Notes under the pieces: generated by a model
Told to the model about the DNA's origin: nothing
Database searches by the model: none
What the model saw: the letters and a program-made list of their open reading frames with translations, nothing else
Part shown: positions 43,016 to 51,548 of the stretch, piece after piece
How positions within the stretch are numbered: position 1 is the first letter of the stretch
How the letters are laid out: every line of letters starts with the position of its first letter
Assembly (NCBI GenBank): GCA_020631395.1
Contig: JAHDHI010000004.1
Span: forward strand, 1 to 64,000
Reading direction: 5' to 3'
Length of the DNA: 64,000 bases
DNA from: Bizionia sp.
GTDB taxonomy: Bacteria; Bacteroidota; Bacteroidia; Flavobacteriales; Flavobacteriaceae
Made by a program: the position numbers and the translations under genes

Positions 43016-44977
43016 TTAAAATTTCCAAATGGCATAGAGTTGCAAGTAATTGAAGTCGTCTTTGAAATTGAACACGTAACGAGCTCCCACACTAGGTCCT
43101 ATTCTAGCAAAACCAGCTGTGGCTTCCACGAGAAGACCTGTTCTCAAATTGGAAAAGGAACTTGAGTCTTCATTGGAAGATGTGATGGTTTCTATGACTG
43201 GGCCTGGAGGTGTCATTTGCCCTTCGAAACGTTCTAACTTGATGTCTTCGGTCTTTTTTTCGCTCAGGGAGATGGTGCCTTGCACTCCTGCACCCAAACC
43301 GATGTAGTTGTTTACATTGTATCGCATAAGAACTGGGACTTCCCAGTCTATGTTGTCATATGTGGACATCACTGTTCTACGTTGGTATTCCTGTACGCCA
43401 GCGGCAGTGTCCACAAGGCCTTCTGTCACTGTCTTGCCCCCTTTGTAGGAATGGAAGCTGTTTAACAATTCCACTTGCCAATACCATCTGTAGGACTTGA
43501 AGGGAGAAAGGGTGACTCCAACAAAATAGCTTTTGGAATCCTCCAAGTTACCGAATGAATTGTAACCTGTTTTCGCTCCCACTGAGATTCCGGGTAGGAA
43601 TCGTGTGGTGGAGTAGTTGGTGATAATCGGGTCATTTTTGTCGAAGATGATTGCTGTTCGTGATTTTGTCCTCTTTTTATGAAAGTTCTTGGCAAATTTC
43701 AAACTGTATTTTACGAAACCTTTCGTGGAATCGTAATCTTTTACGTTTTTTTGCTCGCTTCCAGGCAAGTAAATGTTCTTAAAGGTGAAGATGGCCTGTT
43801 TGTCTGTGAACATTGTATCCAAGCAACTGTACCTTACTTCTTTCTTGGGGCATATTTCGCATTTGGGATACATGTCCTCAATGCGAATCGTAGATTTGTC
43901 GAACATTTCGGGAACATCCGTTTCCAATCGAATGGTTCTTGCAGGACCTTCTCCATTGTTTTGAAATTTGATTTTGAACTTGGGCCGCTTGAAACGAACG
44001 AGCCTATAGTTTAAAAATGTCCCGTTCGTGGACATCTTGTTTGGATCGTGCGAGGTGACTATTTCCATTTCCATGTTCTTTACCTTATGATTTTTAAAGG
44101 TGTCGTCTGGTACATAGACACCCCTTATGGAAATGATGGCGCTCGTGTCTTTGAGCATTTCGGGAGTCGTCTTGAAAGTGTAGAAGACGTTTCGTTCTTC
44201 GTTAGGTTTCATATCATCGAATTCCAATACGCTCGAAGTCTTGTAATTGGCTTTGGCCTCTGCCAATGTCAATTCCAAATTTTTTCTATCCGTGGTATCT
44301 TGAATGCGAGACCTTAGTTGTAACATCTGTTTTTCCGCGGAAGCGTAATAATTGAAATCGTCATCTATTTGATTGGAAAACACGATGGATTCCAAATTAC
44401 TTGCATCTCGTTCTGCATGGTAGGTTCTCGTATCTGTCAACTCGAAGTTGTCATCTTTGTATTTAACCTCGTTGTAGAATAGGTGAAGTTTCCCATTGGT
44501 ACTGTAATCCTTGGAGTTCTTGTAACTCATTACAACTACGATGTCCTCTTCTGGCATTGGTTCTCGATTGCGTTGCAAGGTGAAATCCTCACTCATTGAG
44601 GTTTCCTCGTCGTATGCAGCGGCATCGTTTTCTATTTTAATTTTTTTTGGTCGGGATACCGGAGGCTTTCCTGTGTCATAGTTGTTTGTTGCCCAGAGTC
44701 TTACTTCGTATTCGCCAGCTTTCTTGTAGACGTGGGTGGGATTGGCTTCTTTGCTGTAGTTTCCATCGCCAAATTCCCAATAATGGGTGTAAAAGGCTTT
44801 TGGAGCACCAGCTATTTGATTTAGTGGCGGAGTCTTTGCCTTGAAATCCGTAGAGGTGTTTGTCTTGGTGTACTCAATGTTTGCGATAGCCCTTGTGGTG
44901 TCTTTTGTTTGTTCTTCCTGTGAAAGTGCAGAAATGCAAAAGCACAGAAAAAATAGTGTAGAAAGCGATTTTCTCAT
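43016..44977 (-). CDS. PKD-domain protein with C-terminal outer-membrane barrel
   Basis: A 653-residue protein with signal MRKSLSTLFFLCFCISALSQ (start at 44977). Residues about 55-115 are a PKD domain (YWEFGDGNYSKEANPTHVYKKAGEYEVRL). The middle is beta-rich with a cysteine-containing segment (MYPKCEICPKKEVRYSC). The last 190 residues (VGAKTGYNSFGNLEDSKSYFVGVTLSPF and on to LQLYAIWKF) look like an outer-membrane barrel ending in Phe. It precedes the CHAT gene by 54 bp on the same strand and probably shares its transcript. The role may be surface sensing or signalling. Confidence 0.8.
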   Translation of the reverse strand: MRKSLSTLFFLCFCISALSQEEQTKDTTRAIANIEYTKTNTSTDFKAKTPPLNQIAGAPKAFYTHYWEFGDGNYSKEANPTHVYKKAGEYEVRLWATNNYDTGKPPVSRPKKIKIENDAAAYDEETSMSEDFTLQRNREPMPEEDIVVVMSYKNSKDYSTNGKLHLFYNEVKYKDDNFELTDTRTYHAERDASNLESIVFSNQIDDDFNYYASAEKQMLQLRSRIQDTTDRKNLELTLAEAKANYKTSSVLEFDDMKPNEERNVFYTFKTTPEMLKDTSAIISIRGVYVPDDTFKNHKVKNMEMEIVTSHDPNKMSTNGTFLNYRLVRFKRPKFKIKFQNNGEGPARTIRLETDVPEMFDKSTIRIEDMYPKCEICPKKEVRYSCLDTMFTDKQAIFTFKNIYLPGSEQKNVKDYDSTKGFVKYSLKFAKNFHKKRTKSRTAIIFDKNDPIITNYSTTRFLPGISVGAKTGYNSFGNLEDSKSYFVGVTLSPFKSYRWYWQVELLNSFHSYKGGKTVTEGLVDTAAGVQEYQRRTVMSTYDNIDWEVPVLMRYNVNNYIGLGAGVQGTISLSEKKTEDIKLERFEGQMTPPGPVIETITSSNEDSSSFSNLRTGLLVEATAGFARIGPSVGARYVFNFKDDFNYLQLYAIWKF

Positions 44978-45092
44978 AAGAAAAGTTGTTGATAGCATTT
45001 ATAAAGATACTAAAAAGTATAGACAAGGTTTTTTTACTTTTTAGCCATTCATAACGTTTAGATATTGTTTCGTTTCACTTGGGACTTAATGG

Positions 45093-45120
45093 AAAAAGCC
45101 AGAAACCGAAGTTTCTGGCC
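45093..45120 (-). terminator. Terminator between the lipoprotein pair and the PKD-CHAT unit
   Basis: On the minus strand GCCAGAAAC-ttcg-GTTTCTGGC followed by TTTTT forms a very stable UUCG tetraloop hairpin. It ends the lipoprotein transcript 21 bp after the stop codon. Confidence 0.88.
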
Positions 45121-45140
45121 TCATAATGGCAGGTTCTAAA

Positions 45141-46118
45141 TTATGGTAGGGCATTGATTACAGCCGTAAGGCCAGCTTCTGTTCCATCTGTGGTTTCAGC
45201 CAATGTGAATGTGATGATGTCGTCTGCTTCTATGGTTACGGGCTTTACTGCATATTTCCAGTTGCCATCTTCCACGGTTACGAATATGATATGACACTCC
45301 AAACCAATGGGGATTTGTCCATAATGCTCGCTGAATAGATTCAAGTCTCCATCATAAGTGTCTAACTGGGCCAAACCTAAATCTTCGCCATCATAAGAAA
45401 GATAAACGGCACTATTCGTATAGTTGTAACCGACTGGTGCTTGTACTTGTATTTGTGTCTTTGGTCTTGGATCACTATAGAAACGATCGATGTTGCTCCA
45501 TCCGAATCCGTCTAAAATGCTATAGTAAATGGAACCTTCCACGAATACGCCTCCTTGACCAGTTGCATCTTCTACTTCATCCCAAGTCAATGTATCGTCT
45601 GCGTCAATGTTGCCTTCCCATAATGTCATTGCTGCATCTGGTCCACCAGTTAAACCCGCAGGTACGGCTAGTTGCAATCCACAATTTGTGTTCAATGCAG
45701 TACCGTTTTGTGTGGCTTCCACAAAGAATTCACCACCAGAGATCAATAAGGCTTTATCACCGTTTGGAAGAGAACCAAGTGTTGGTTTGTTTGTGGTCAA
45801 CATGTTCCCTTTGTTGAAAAGTTCCACATATTCCAAGTCTACCGTTCCTGTTACCGCATTGCCATTTAGGGTCAAACAATTGGTGTTTATGTTTATTTGT
45901 ACACCGTTTGTCGAGGTTAATGTGATGTTTCCATCCTCTCCATCAAATTGAAAGGTTTGTGTATGGTTTTCCAAGGCTTGCTCTCTAATGCTTGCGAATT
46001 CTTGAGCAGATGGAGCTTCAAAGACAGAGATGATGTCGCTGTCATCTGAAGTTTCACAACTCGTGAATGCAATTAATGTCAATAATAATGTTCCGAATAG
46101 TTGTTTTAAGTTTTTCAT
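45141..46118 (-). CDS. Lipoprotein A with ZU5-like pattern, paralogue of the next gene
   Basis: A 325-residue lipoprotein (lipobox AFTSC, Cys at about 21). The sequence GNITLTSTNGVQININTNCLTLNGNAVTGTVDLEYVELFNKGNMLTTNKPT resembles the GxxVxIPxxAL / G-V-V-E pattern of ZU5-like domains. It shares this architecture with the lipoprotein at 46192-47214, so the two are diverged duplicates. It is preceded by the GGGTAACAA-N16-ATATAAAGG motif. The function is unknown; an extracellular or outer-membrane role is likely. Confidence 0.8.
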   Translation of the reverse strand: MKNLKQLFGTLLLTLIAFTSCETSDDSDIISVFEAPSAQEFASIREQALENHTQTFQFDGEDGNITLTSTNGVQININTNCLTLNGNAVTGTVDLEYVELFNKGNMLTTNKPTLGSLPNGDKALLISGGEFFVEATQNGTALNTNCGLQLAVPAGLTGGPDAAMTLWEGNIDADDTLTWDEVEDATGQGGVFVEGSIYYSILDGFGWSNIDRFYSDPRPKTQIQVQAPVGYNYTNSAVYLSYDGEDLGLAQLDTYDGDLNLFSEHYGQIPIGLECHIIFVTVEDGNWKYAVKPVTIEADDIITFTLAETTDGTEAGLTAVINALP

Positions 46119-46143
46119 GATTTTGAATTTTTATTGTTTTACA

Positions 46144-46177
46144 CCTTTATATAAACCGAGTAATTGTTTTGTTACCC
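46144..46177 (-). promoter_or_regulatory. Putative ECF-sigma promoter of lipoprotein A
   Basis: On the minus strand GGGTAACAA (46177-46169) and ATATAAAGG (46152-46144) are separated by 16 bp, 26 bp upstream of the start codon. The same motif precedes two other genes near the ECF sigma factor. Confidence 0.65.
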
Positions 46178-46191
46178 CGTTTGGCATTTTT

Positions 46192-47214
46192 TTAATCTAA
46201 AAGGGTCAAGGCATCAAGTATTTCTTGAGTGGACTTGGCTTCAAAGTTTAATGTCAATTCCTCTTCATCTTGTATGGTTACTTCGGTCATGGCCAGATAT
46301 TGTTGGTTGTTTTCTATTGTTATTGCGATATAGGTGACCTCCAAGCCTTCTGGAAGCATGTCAATGTAACTTTGAAGCCCATTGGCATATGTTGTGGAGA
46401 ATTTGACCACGGCAGGTAGATTGTTTTCTTCGAAAACCAGGAATACCGTTGTTTCTGAAATGTTTGGACTTCCTGTCAAATCTATGTAGTTCGTTGTTTT
46501 GTTTCCAGGGTAGTTGTAAAACTTATCACAATTGGACCATCCAGTATCAAAGACATCATAGATGTAGGACGCTGGTGCAGCGATAAAGCTCATTCCGTTT
46601 CCACTTCCTGCGCCAACATCCGATGTCGCATTCCATACGATGCCTTCCTCATCCGATGTCGTTCCTGAAAAAGGAAGCATTTGGTTGTCCAACCCACCAG
46701 CAGAAGGTACGGATACTTGATAATTCATTCCAGAAGCCAATTGGACTTCTGTTCCATTTTGAGACACGACAACTTCAGTTTCACCTTCGGACAGCAAAAA
46801 GGTGTTTTCACTTGAGAAGCTAATGGCGTTGGTGGGTTTGTTTGATAAAATCATTTGACTGGGTTTGAATATTTCTTTGATGGCCACATCCACGTTTCCT
46901 GTTATGGGGGTGTTGCTTTCGTCTACCAAAGCATTTGCAGGGAAAGTTACAATTGTACCATCCTCACCAGTTATGCTTCCTCCAATGGAAGCATCCATTG
47001 CAAAGATTTGTTCTTGCACGCCATTGGCTTCAAAAAAACCTTGAATGGTTGTGTAATCCAATACTTCTATGTCAGTATCTACATCATTATCATCATTGGT
47101 TTCACAACTAAATAGGGTGACGGTTAAGAATAAAGTTCCGAAGATTGTTTTCAAGGCTTTGTTTGCGCTGCCCATGTAGTTTAAGTACTTGTTGCTATTT
47201 GTTGAATTTTTCAT
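46192..47214 (-). CDS. Lipoprotein B with ZU5-like pattern
   Basis: A 340-residue lipoprotein (lipobox TLFSC). It contains GGSITGEDGTIVTFPANALVDESNTPITGNVDVAIKEIFKPSQMILSNKPT, the same ZU5-like pattern as lipoprotein A. An internal ATG at 47175 (MGSANKALKTIFG) would give a shorter signal peptide. The longer start is kept because its leader (TTTAGAAATTATG-like) matches that of the gene upstream. It has its own GGGTAACAA-type promoter motif and lies in a three-gene same-strand series. Confidence 0.8.
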   Translation of the reverse strand: MKNSTNSNKYLNYMGSANKALKTIFGTLFLTVTLFSCETNDDNDVDTDIEVLDYTTIQGFFEANGVQEQIFAMDASIGGSITGEDGTIVTFPANALVDESNTPITGNVDVAIKEIFKPSQMILSNKPTNAISFSSENTFLLSEGETEVVVSQNGTEVQLASGMNYQVSVPSAGGLDNQMLPFSGTTSDEEGIVWNATSDVGAGSGNGMSFIAAPASYIYDVFDTGWSNCDKFYNYPGNKTTNYIDLTGSPNISETTVFLVFEENNLPAVVKFSTTYANGLQSYIDMLPEGLEVTYIAITIENNQQYLAMTEVTIQDEEELTLNFEAKSTQEILDALTLLD

Positions 47215-47238
47215 AATTTCTAAGTTTAATGGTTTTCA

Positions 47239-47272
47239 CCTTTATATGGACAGGGTAACTTTATTGTTACCC
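47239..47272 (-). promoter_or_regulatory. Putative ECF-sigma promoter of lipoprotein B
   Basis: GGGTAACAA (47272-47264) and ATATAAAGG (47247-47239) on the minus strand, 16 bp apart. The -35-like part is also one arm of an inverted repeat (GGGTAAC-N6-GTTACCC) that could terminate or modulate upstream transcription. Confidence 0.65.
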
Positions 47273-47288
47273 TGTTTTGAATGGTCTT

Positions 47289-47783
47289 TTATTTTAAGTT
47301 ACCACTTGCGACTATCCTATAGGAAATGATGTCTCCCTTGGCTACGAAGTCGATCATGTTTTTTGCTGAATATTCATTAGAGGAGAACCCTTTTGCATGC
47401 CCTTTTTCGCTCTGTACTTCCCAAAAGTAGATTCTACTCTTTTTGGAAGACATCTCACTTTTCAATACGAAGTAATTCGTTATTTTTCGTTCCAAGACCA
47501 TTTCTCCTTGCGCTACCAAGTTGGATGATCGTTTGGCATCGAACAATGTCAAGGCCGTTCCTGAAAAGGATCCATTGGTTGTTGTTACGGACCAGTCATA
47601 GACTTCTACTATTTCATCTTTGGTAATTTCCATGTGAACTAATGTCGTGTTTGTTTCTGCCTTCAGATTTGTGGCGTTGGTGTTTAACATTCCTAAAACC
47701 AAGACAGTGACAATTAAAATTGATTTTCTACCCACGTCATTAAAATTGCTTAATCGATCGTGAAATTGTTTTACTTTTTTCAT
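47289..47783 (-). CDS. Secreted protein of unknown function
   Basis: A 164-residue protein with a long N-region and a hydrophobic signal (SILIVTVLVLGMLNTNATNLKAE). The rest (WSVTTTNGSFSGTALTLFDAKRSSNLVAQGEMVLERKITNYFVLK) is unrecognised and beta-rich. It is divergent from the sigma-factor gene and preceded by the GGGTAACAA-N16-ATATAAGG motif. It is probably part of the same regulon as lipoproteins A and B. Confidence 0.65.
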   Translation of the reverse strand: MKKVKQFHDRLSNFNDVGRKSILIVTVLVLGMLNTNATNLKAETNTTLVHMEITKDEIVEVYDWSVTTTNGSFSGTALTLFDAKRSSNLVAQGEMVLERKITNYFVLKSEMSSKKSRIYFWEVQSEKGHAKGFSSNEYSAKNMIDFVAKGDIISYRIVASGNLK

Positions 47784-47845
47784 AATTTCTAAATCTTTAT
47801 AGTTTGATTAATAGTTTTGATATTTTGCCATTTTGGCTTTTACGA

Positions 47846-47878
47846 CCTTATATCAAAACGATTCGAGGATTGTTACCC
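47846..47878 (-). promoter_or_regulatory. Putative ECF-sigma promoter of the secreted protein
   Basis: GGGTAACAA (47878-47870) and ATATAAGG (47853-47846) on the minus strand, again exactly 16 bp apart. It lies in the divergent intergenic region shared with the ECF sigma gene, 62 bp upstream of the secreted-protein start. Confidence 0.65.
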
Positions 47879-47904
47879 TTTTGTTGCAAAGTTTTTTTAA
47901 ATTC

Positions 47905-47917
47905 GTTGGTAACCAAC
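47905..47917. promoter_or_regulatory. Small palindrome upstream of the ECF sigma gene
   Basis: GTTGGT-a-ACCAAC is a perfect 13-bp palindrome 16 bp before the sigma-factor start codon. It could be a binding site or a small leader hairpin; there is no direct evidence for either. Confidence 0.35.
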
Positions 47918-47933
47918 CAAGAAACCTGGGCTA

Positions 47934-48512
47934 ATGAGTGAAAAGAAAATACACGATGATCAAAAATACATTGACGGTTTACTTAAAAACAACTCCTTTG
48001 TTATACAGGCCATTTACGATAAGTTCGCACCGAAGGTGACAAACTACGTTAAACTGAATAGCGGAAATGTAGATCAGGCCAAAGATGTCATTCAGGACAC
48101 ATTGGTCACGATTTACAATCAAGCAAAGGAAAAAGGGTTACAGCTCACATGTCCATTTGATGCTTATTTTTTCTTGCTATGCAAGCGAAAATGGTTGAAC
48201 ACGTTAAAAAAGAACAATAAGGAGGTAACAATAAACGAAGTTGTTTTATCTGAAGATGATGACACTCAAGAACTAGCATTGGAAACGGCATTGTTTACGG
48301 AAAAACAAGAGTTGTTCAATGAGATGTTTCAAAAGTTGGGAACTGCGTGTAAAGATTTGATAAAGGCAACTTTCAAAATAAAGTCTATGGAAGAAGTTGC
48401 GGCAAGTTTGGGCATAACCTATGCCTATGCTCGTAAAAAGAAGTCTTTATGCATAGGTAAATTGACAAAGCTGGTACAAGAGTCTCCAAAATTTAACAGA
48501 CTTAATTATTAA
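47934..48512 (+). CDS. ECF-type sigma-70 factor
   Basis: A 192-residue sigma factor. Region 2 is at about 20-95 (AIYDKFAPKVTNYVKLNSGNVDQAKDVIQDTLVTIYNQAKEKG, then YFFLLCKRKWLNTLKKNNKE) and region 4 at about 130-185 (CKDLIKATFKIKSMEEVAASLGITYAYARKKKSLCIGKLTKLV). It should direct RNA polymerase to the GGGTAACAA-type promoters facing it. It is followed 5 bp later by a membrane protein with an anti-sigma-like N-terminus, so the pair is probably a sigma/anti-sigma module. Confidence 0.92.
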   Translation: MSEKKIHDDQKYIDGLLKNNSFVIQAIYDKFAPKVTNYVKLNSGNVDQAKDVIQDTLVTIYNQAKEKGLQLTCPFDAYFFLLCKRKWLNTLKKNNKEVTINEVVLSEDDDTQELALETALFTEKQELFNEMFQKLGTACKDLIKATFKIKSMEEVAASLGITYAYARKKKSLCIGKLTKLVQESPKFNRLNY

Positions 48513-48517
48513 TTGCC

Positions 48518-49258
48518 ATGGAAGATCAAGATTACATATTATTCGATGACTATATCACTGGAGAGCTTTCCAAAGAAGAACGACTGATTTTTGAAAATAG
48601 ATTGAAAAGTGATTCGACATTCAAAAAGAACTTTGACACATTCAAGGAACTTTCGAGTTTTTTGGAGAATAGGTTCGAGCCAGAAACGAATGCGTTCATG
48701 GATAACTTGGAAAATATCTCGAATGCTCATTTCGATGGAATGGAAGAAGGAACGGAAAAACGACAAAAGAACAGGTTTTTCAGATATGGGCAATTTGCCA
48801 TGGCAGCAAGTATTGTCATACTTCTAGGGGTTTTCATCTTCAATCAGTTTTCTGATCCTGCCTATGGAGACTATAACAACCATGAAACCATAAGTTTGAC
48901 GGTTAGAGGAGTCGAGGATTCCGTGTTGAAAGATGCTGAAAAGGCTTTCAACTCCAAAAACTTCACACAGGCCGAAATGTTGTTTAATAAAATATTGAGC
49001 AATGATCCATCAAATTTGGAAGTGGAACTATATAAATCCATTGCCTTGATAGAAACGGGACAAGTAGGAGAAGCCGACGAATTGTTGAGAGGATTGTCCG
49101 AAACGAATTCAGCATATGGAAACAAGGCGAAATGGTACTGGGCGATGAGCAAACTAAAACAAAAAGAGTTTGAAGAATGCGTGAAGATCCTAAAGACCAT
49201 TCCCAAAGAAGCGAAAGATTACAAGCGCGCTGAGAAGTTGTGGAAGAAGTTGCAATAG
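48518..49258 (+). CDS. Membrane TPR protein with anti-sigma-like N-terminus
   Basis: A 246-residue protein. Residues 1-90 are cytosolic and begin MEDQDYILFDDYITGELSKEERLIFENRL, the pattern typical of anti-sigma N-termini. One membrane helix is at about 93-111 (FAMAASIVILLGVFIFNQF). Residues 135-245 are TPR repeats on the outer face (AEKAFNSKNFTQAEMLFNKILSNDPSNLEVELYKSIAL). It is translationally adjacent to the ECF sigma gene. Cytosolic part binding sigma and outer TPRs contacting the CHAT peptidase is an attractive but untested model. Confidence 0.82.
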   Translation: MEDQDYILFDDYITGELSKEERLIFENRLKSDSTFKKNFDTFKELSSFLENRFEPETNAFMDNLENISNAHFDGMEEGTEKRQKNRFFRYGQFAMAASIVILLGVFIFNQFSDPAYGDYNNHETISLTVRGVEDSVLKDAEKAFNSKNFTQAEMLFNKILSNDPSNLEVELYKSIALIETGQVGEADELLRGLSETNSAYGNKAKWYWAMSKLKQKEFEECVKILKTIPKEAKDYKRAEKLWKKLQ

Positions 49259-49331
49259 CGATAAACACATAAGGTTGGAAAATAGAAATATAAAACTCAT
49301 CAATTAACGATGACTTTTATATTTTTACAAA

Positions 49332-50099
49332 ATGATAATTACAGATACGCACACACATCTATATAGTGAAGCATTCAATGAGGACAGGCAAGAGATGATG
49401 CAACGAACAATCGATGCTGGAGTCTCTAGGTTGTTCGTGCCTGCAATAGATTCGACTTACACGGAGTCCATGTTGTCATTGGAATCCAAATACCCCGAGA
49501 ATGTATTTTTAATGATGGGCTTGCACCCAACCCACGTAAAGGAAAACCATGAAGAGGAGCTAAGGCACGTCGAGGATATGTTGGACAAACACAAGTTCTA
49601 TGCCGTTGGAGAAATTGGCATCGATCTCTATTGGGACAAAACGACCTTGAAAATTCAACAAGATGCCTTTAGACATCAAATCAAATTGGCGAAAAGACAT
49701 AAGTTGCCAATAGTGATACATTGTAGGGAAGCCTTCGATGAAATCTTTGAGGTTCTGGAAGAAGAGAAAAGCGAGGACTTGTTTGGAATCTTCCATTGCT
49801 TCACGGGAACCATCGAACAAGCACACCTTGCGATATCTTACAATATGAAATTGGGAATAGGAGGGGTAGTGACCTTTAAAAATGGAAAAATAGACCAGTT
49901 CTTGAATGCAATAGATTTGAAACACATCGTCTTGGAAACCGATTCACCGTATTTGGCACCAAAGCCCTTTCGAGGGAAAAGAAATGAAAGCGCATACATT
50001 GTCAAGGTGTTGGAGAAACTATCCGGAATCTATTCACTGTCGGAAGAAAAAATTGCCGAAATTACGACTGCAAATTCAAAAGCAGTTTTTGGAATTTAA
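49332..50099 (+). CDS. TatD-family metal-dependent deoxyribonuclease
   Basis: A 255-residue TIM-barrel hydrolase. Metal-binding residues are in TDTHTHLY (H7, H9), GEIGIDLYWD (Glu near 93), IVIHCREAFDE (His), IFHCFTGT and the terminal ETDSPYLAPKPFRGKRNE (Asp). It removes nucleotides from DNA 3' ends in repair and fragmentation. It is followed 71 bp later by an asparaginase gene on the same strand, a common flavobacterial pairing. Confidence 0.93.
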   Translation: MIITDTHTHLYSEAFNEDRQEMMQRTIDAGVSRLFVPAIDSTYTESMLSLESKYPENVFLMMGLHPTHVKENHEEELRHVEDMLDKHKFYAVGEIGIDLYWDKTTLKIQQDAFRHQIKLAKRHKLPIVIHCREAFDEIFEVLEEEKSEDLFGIFHCFTGTIEQAHLAISYNMKLGIGGVVTFKNGKIDQFLNAIDLKHIVLETDSPYLAPKPFRGKRNESAYIVKVLEKLSGIYSLSEEKIAEITTANSKAVFGI

Positions 50100-50170
50100 T
50101 AGATAAGTATAAAATAATGTCTGGTCTTTCATAATAAGGATAGACCTTTCGTTCAACAATAGAGTTTAAT

Positions 50171-51202
50171 ATGACGAAGAACAACCCAAACATACTCCTT
50201 ATATATACGGGAGGAACAATAGGTATGATAAAAGATCCGGAAACGGGGGCATTGCGAGCTTTCGATTTCGACAACTTGCTTGTTCGCATTCCCGAATTGA
50301 AGTTGTTGGATTGCAACATTGAAACCATTTCTTTCGAAGAACCGATAGATTCCAGCAACATGGCTCCCAAGTACTGGGTGGAAATTGCTGAGATAATCGA
50401 AGATAATTACGATGCCTTCGATGGCTTTGTAATCTTGCATGGGAGTGATACGATGAGCTATACGGCTTCCATTCTAAGCTTTATGTTGGAGCATTTGGCA
50501 AAACCAGTCATATTTACTGGATCACAACTGCCAATAGGAGATTTGAGAACGGATGCGAAGGAGAATTTGATAACCTCAATTCAAGTGGCGTCCTTGCAAC
50601 ATTACAACAAACCAGTCATCAAGGAAGTTTGTCTTTACTTCGAGTACAAGCTTTACAGGGCAAATCGTACGACAAAGATAAATGCAGAGCACTTTGAAGC
50701 ATTCGCATCTTTGAATTATCCTGATTTAGCCGAGTCAGGGGTGCATTTGAAGGTAAACAATGAATACTTGTTCAAACCCAATCCAAGAAAGTCGTTGATA
50801 GTACACAAGGAATTGGATTCCAACATTGCCTTGATAAAACTTTTTCCGGGGATCTCGGAAGCATTGTTGGTAAGCATCTTCAATACTCCAAACCTTAAAG
50901 GCGTGGTAATGGAAACCTATGGAGCCGGTAATTGTACGACCGAAAGTTGGTTTGTTTCCTTGTTGAAGGATACCATATCCAAGGGCATACACATAGTAAA
51001 TGTGACCCAATGTTCTGGCGGAAGTGTCATGATGGGGCAGTATGAAACCAGTGAAAAGCTAAAAAGAATAGGTGTAATTTCAGGAAAAGACATCACTTCA
51101 GAGGCTGCAATCAGCAAATTAATGTATTTATTGGGACAAAATATTTCCGCTAACTTGTTCAAAACCATCTATGAAACGTCTCTAAGAGGGGAGATGGCAT
51201 AA
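50171..51202 (+). CDS. ansA: Type I L-asparaginase, cytosolic
   Basis: A 343-residue enzyme that hydrolyses asparagine to aspartate and ammonia. The first catalytic threonine motif is IYTGGTIGMI (T13-GGT). The second is LHGSDTMSYTAS (residues about 93-104), with Thr and Asp of the second triad; VTQCSGGSVMMGQYETS is also family-typical. There is no signal peptide, which fits the cytosolic low-affinity type I form. Confidence 0.93.
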   Translation: MTKNNPNILLIYTGGTIGMIKDPETGALRAFDFDNLLVRIPELKLLDCNIETISFEEPIDSSNMAPKYWVEIAEIIEDNYDAFDGFVILHGSDTMSYTASILSFMLEHLAKPVIFTGSQLPIGDLRTDAKENLITSIQVASLQHYNKPVIKEVCLYFEYKLYRANRTTKINAEHFEAFASLNYPDLAESGVHLKVNNEYLFKPNPRKSLIVHKELDSNIALIKLFPGISEALLVSIFNTPNLKGVVMETYGAGNCTTESWFVSLLKDTISKGIHIVNVTQCSGGSVMMGQYETSEKLKRIGVISGKDITSEAAISKLMYLLGQNISANLFKTIYETSLRGEMA

Positions 51203-51284
51203 AATTTGCTCATAAAATTTCAGCAATTGAACTTTTTTCTCTTTATTTGGAGCTCTGAAAGCAACATCGTTTTTGGAAAAGTAA

Positions 51285-51372
51285 AGAGAGGTGGCCGAGT
51301 GGCTTAAGGCGCACGCTTGGAAAGCGTGTATACGTTTATAGCGTATCGAGGGTTCGAATCCCTTCCTCTCTG
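51285..51372 (+). tRNA. tRNA-Ser (anticodon GGA)
   Basis: The acceptor stem AGAGAGG/CCTCTCT with discriminator G encloses D-arm GCCGAGTGGCTTAAGGC, anticodon arm CACGC-TTGGAAA-GCGTG (anticodon GGA), a long variable arm (TATACGTTTATAGCGTATC) typical of class II tRNAs, and T-arm GAGGGTTCGAATCCCTT. CCA is not encoded. It reads UCC and UCU serine codons. Confidence 0.97.
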
Positions 51373-51548
51373 CGAAAGTATTTAAACTATTTTTGTAGAT
51401 AATTTAAAGAAAGTGGCGTTTAACAGACAAATCTGTAATTTAGTATTATGAATAAGTTAAAACCCTTTTGACAATTGCTATTTTTATTTTTTAATTACAT
51501 TTTTTTTATATCTTTAGCACTTTAACTAATAAAATTAAGATCACGACA

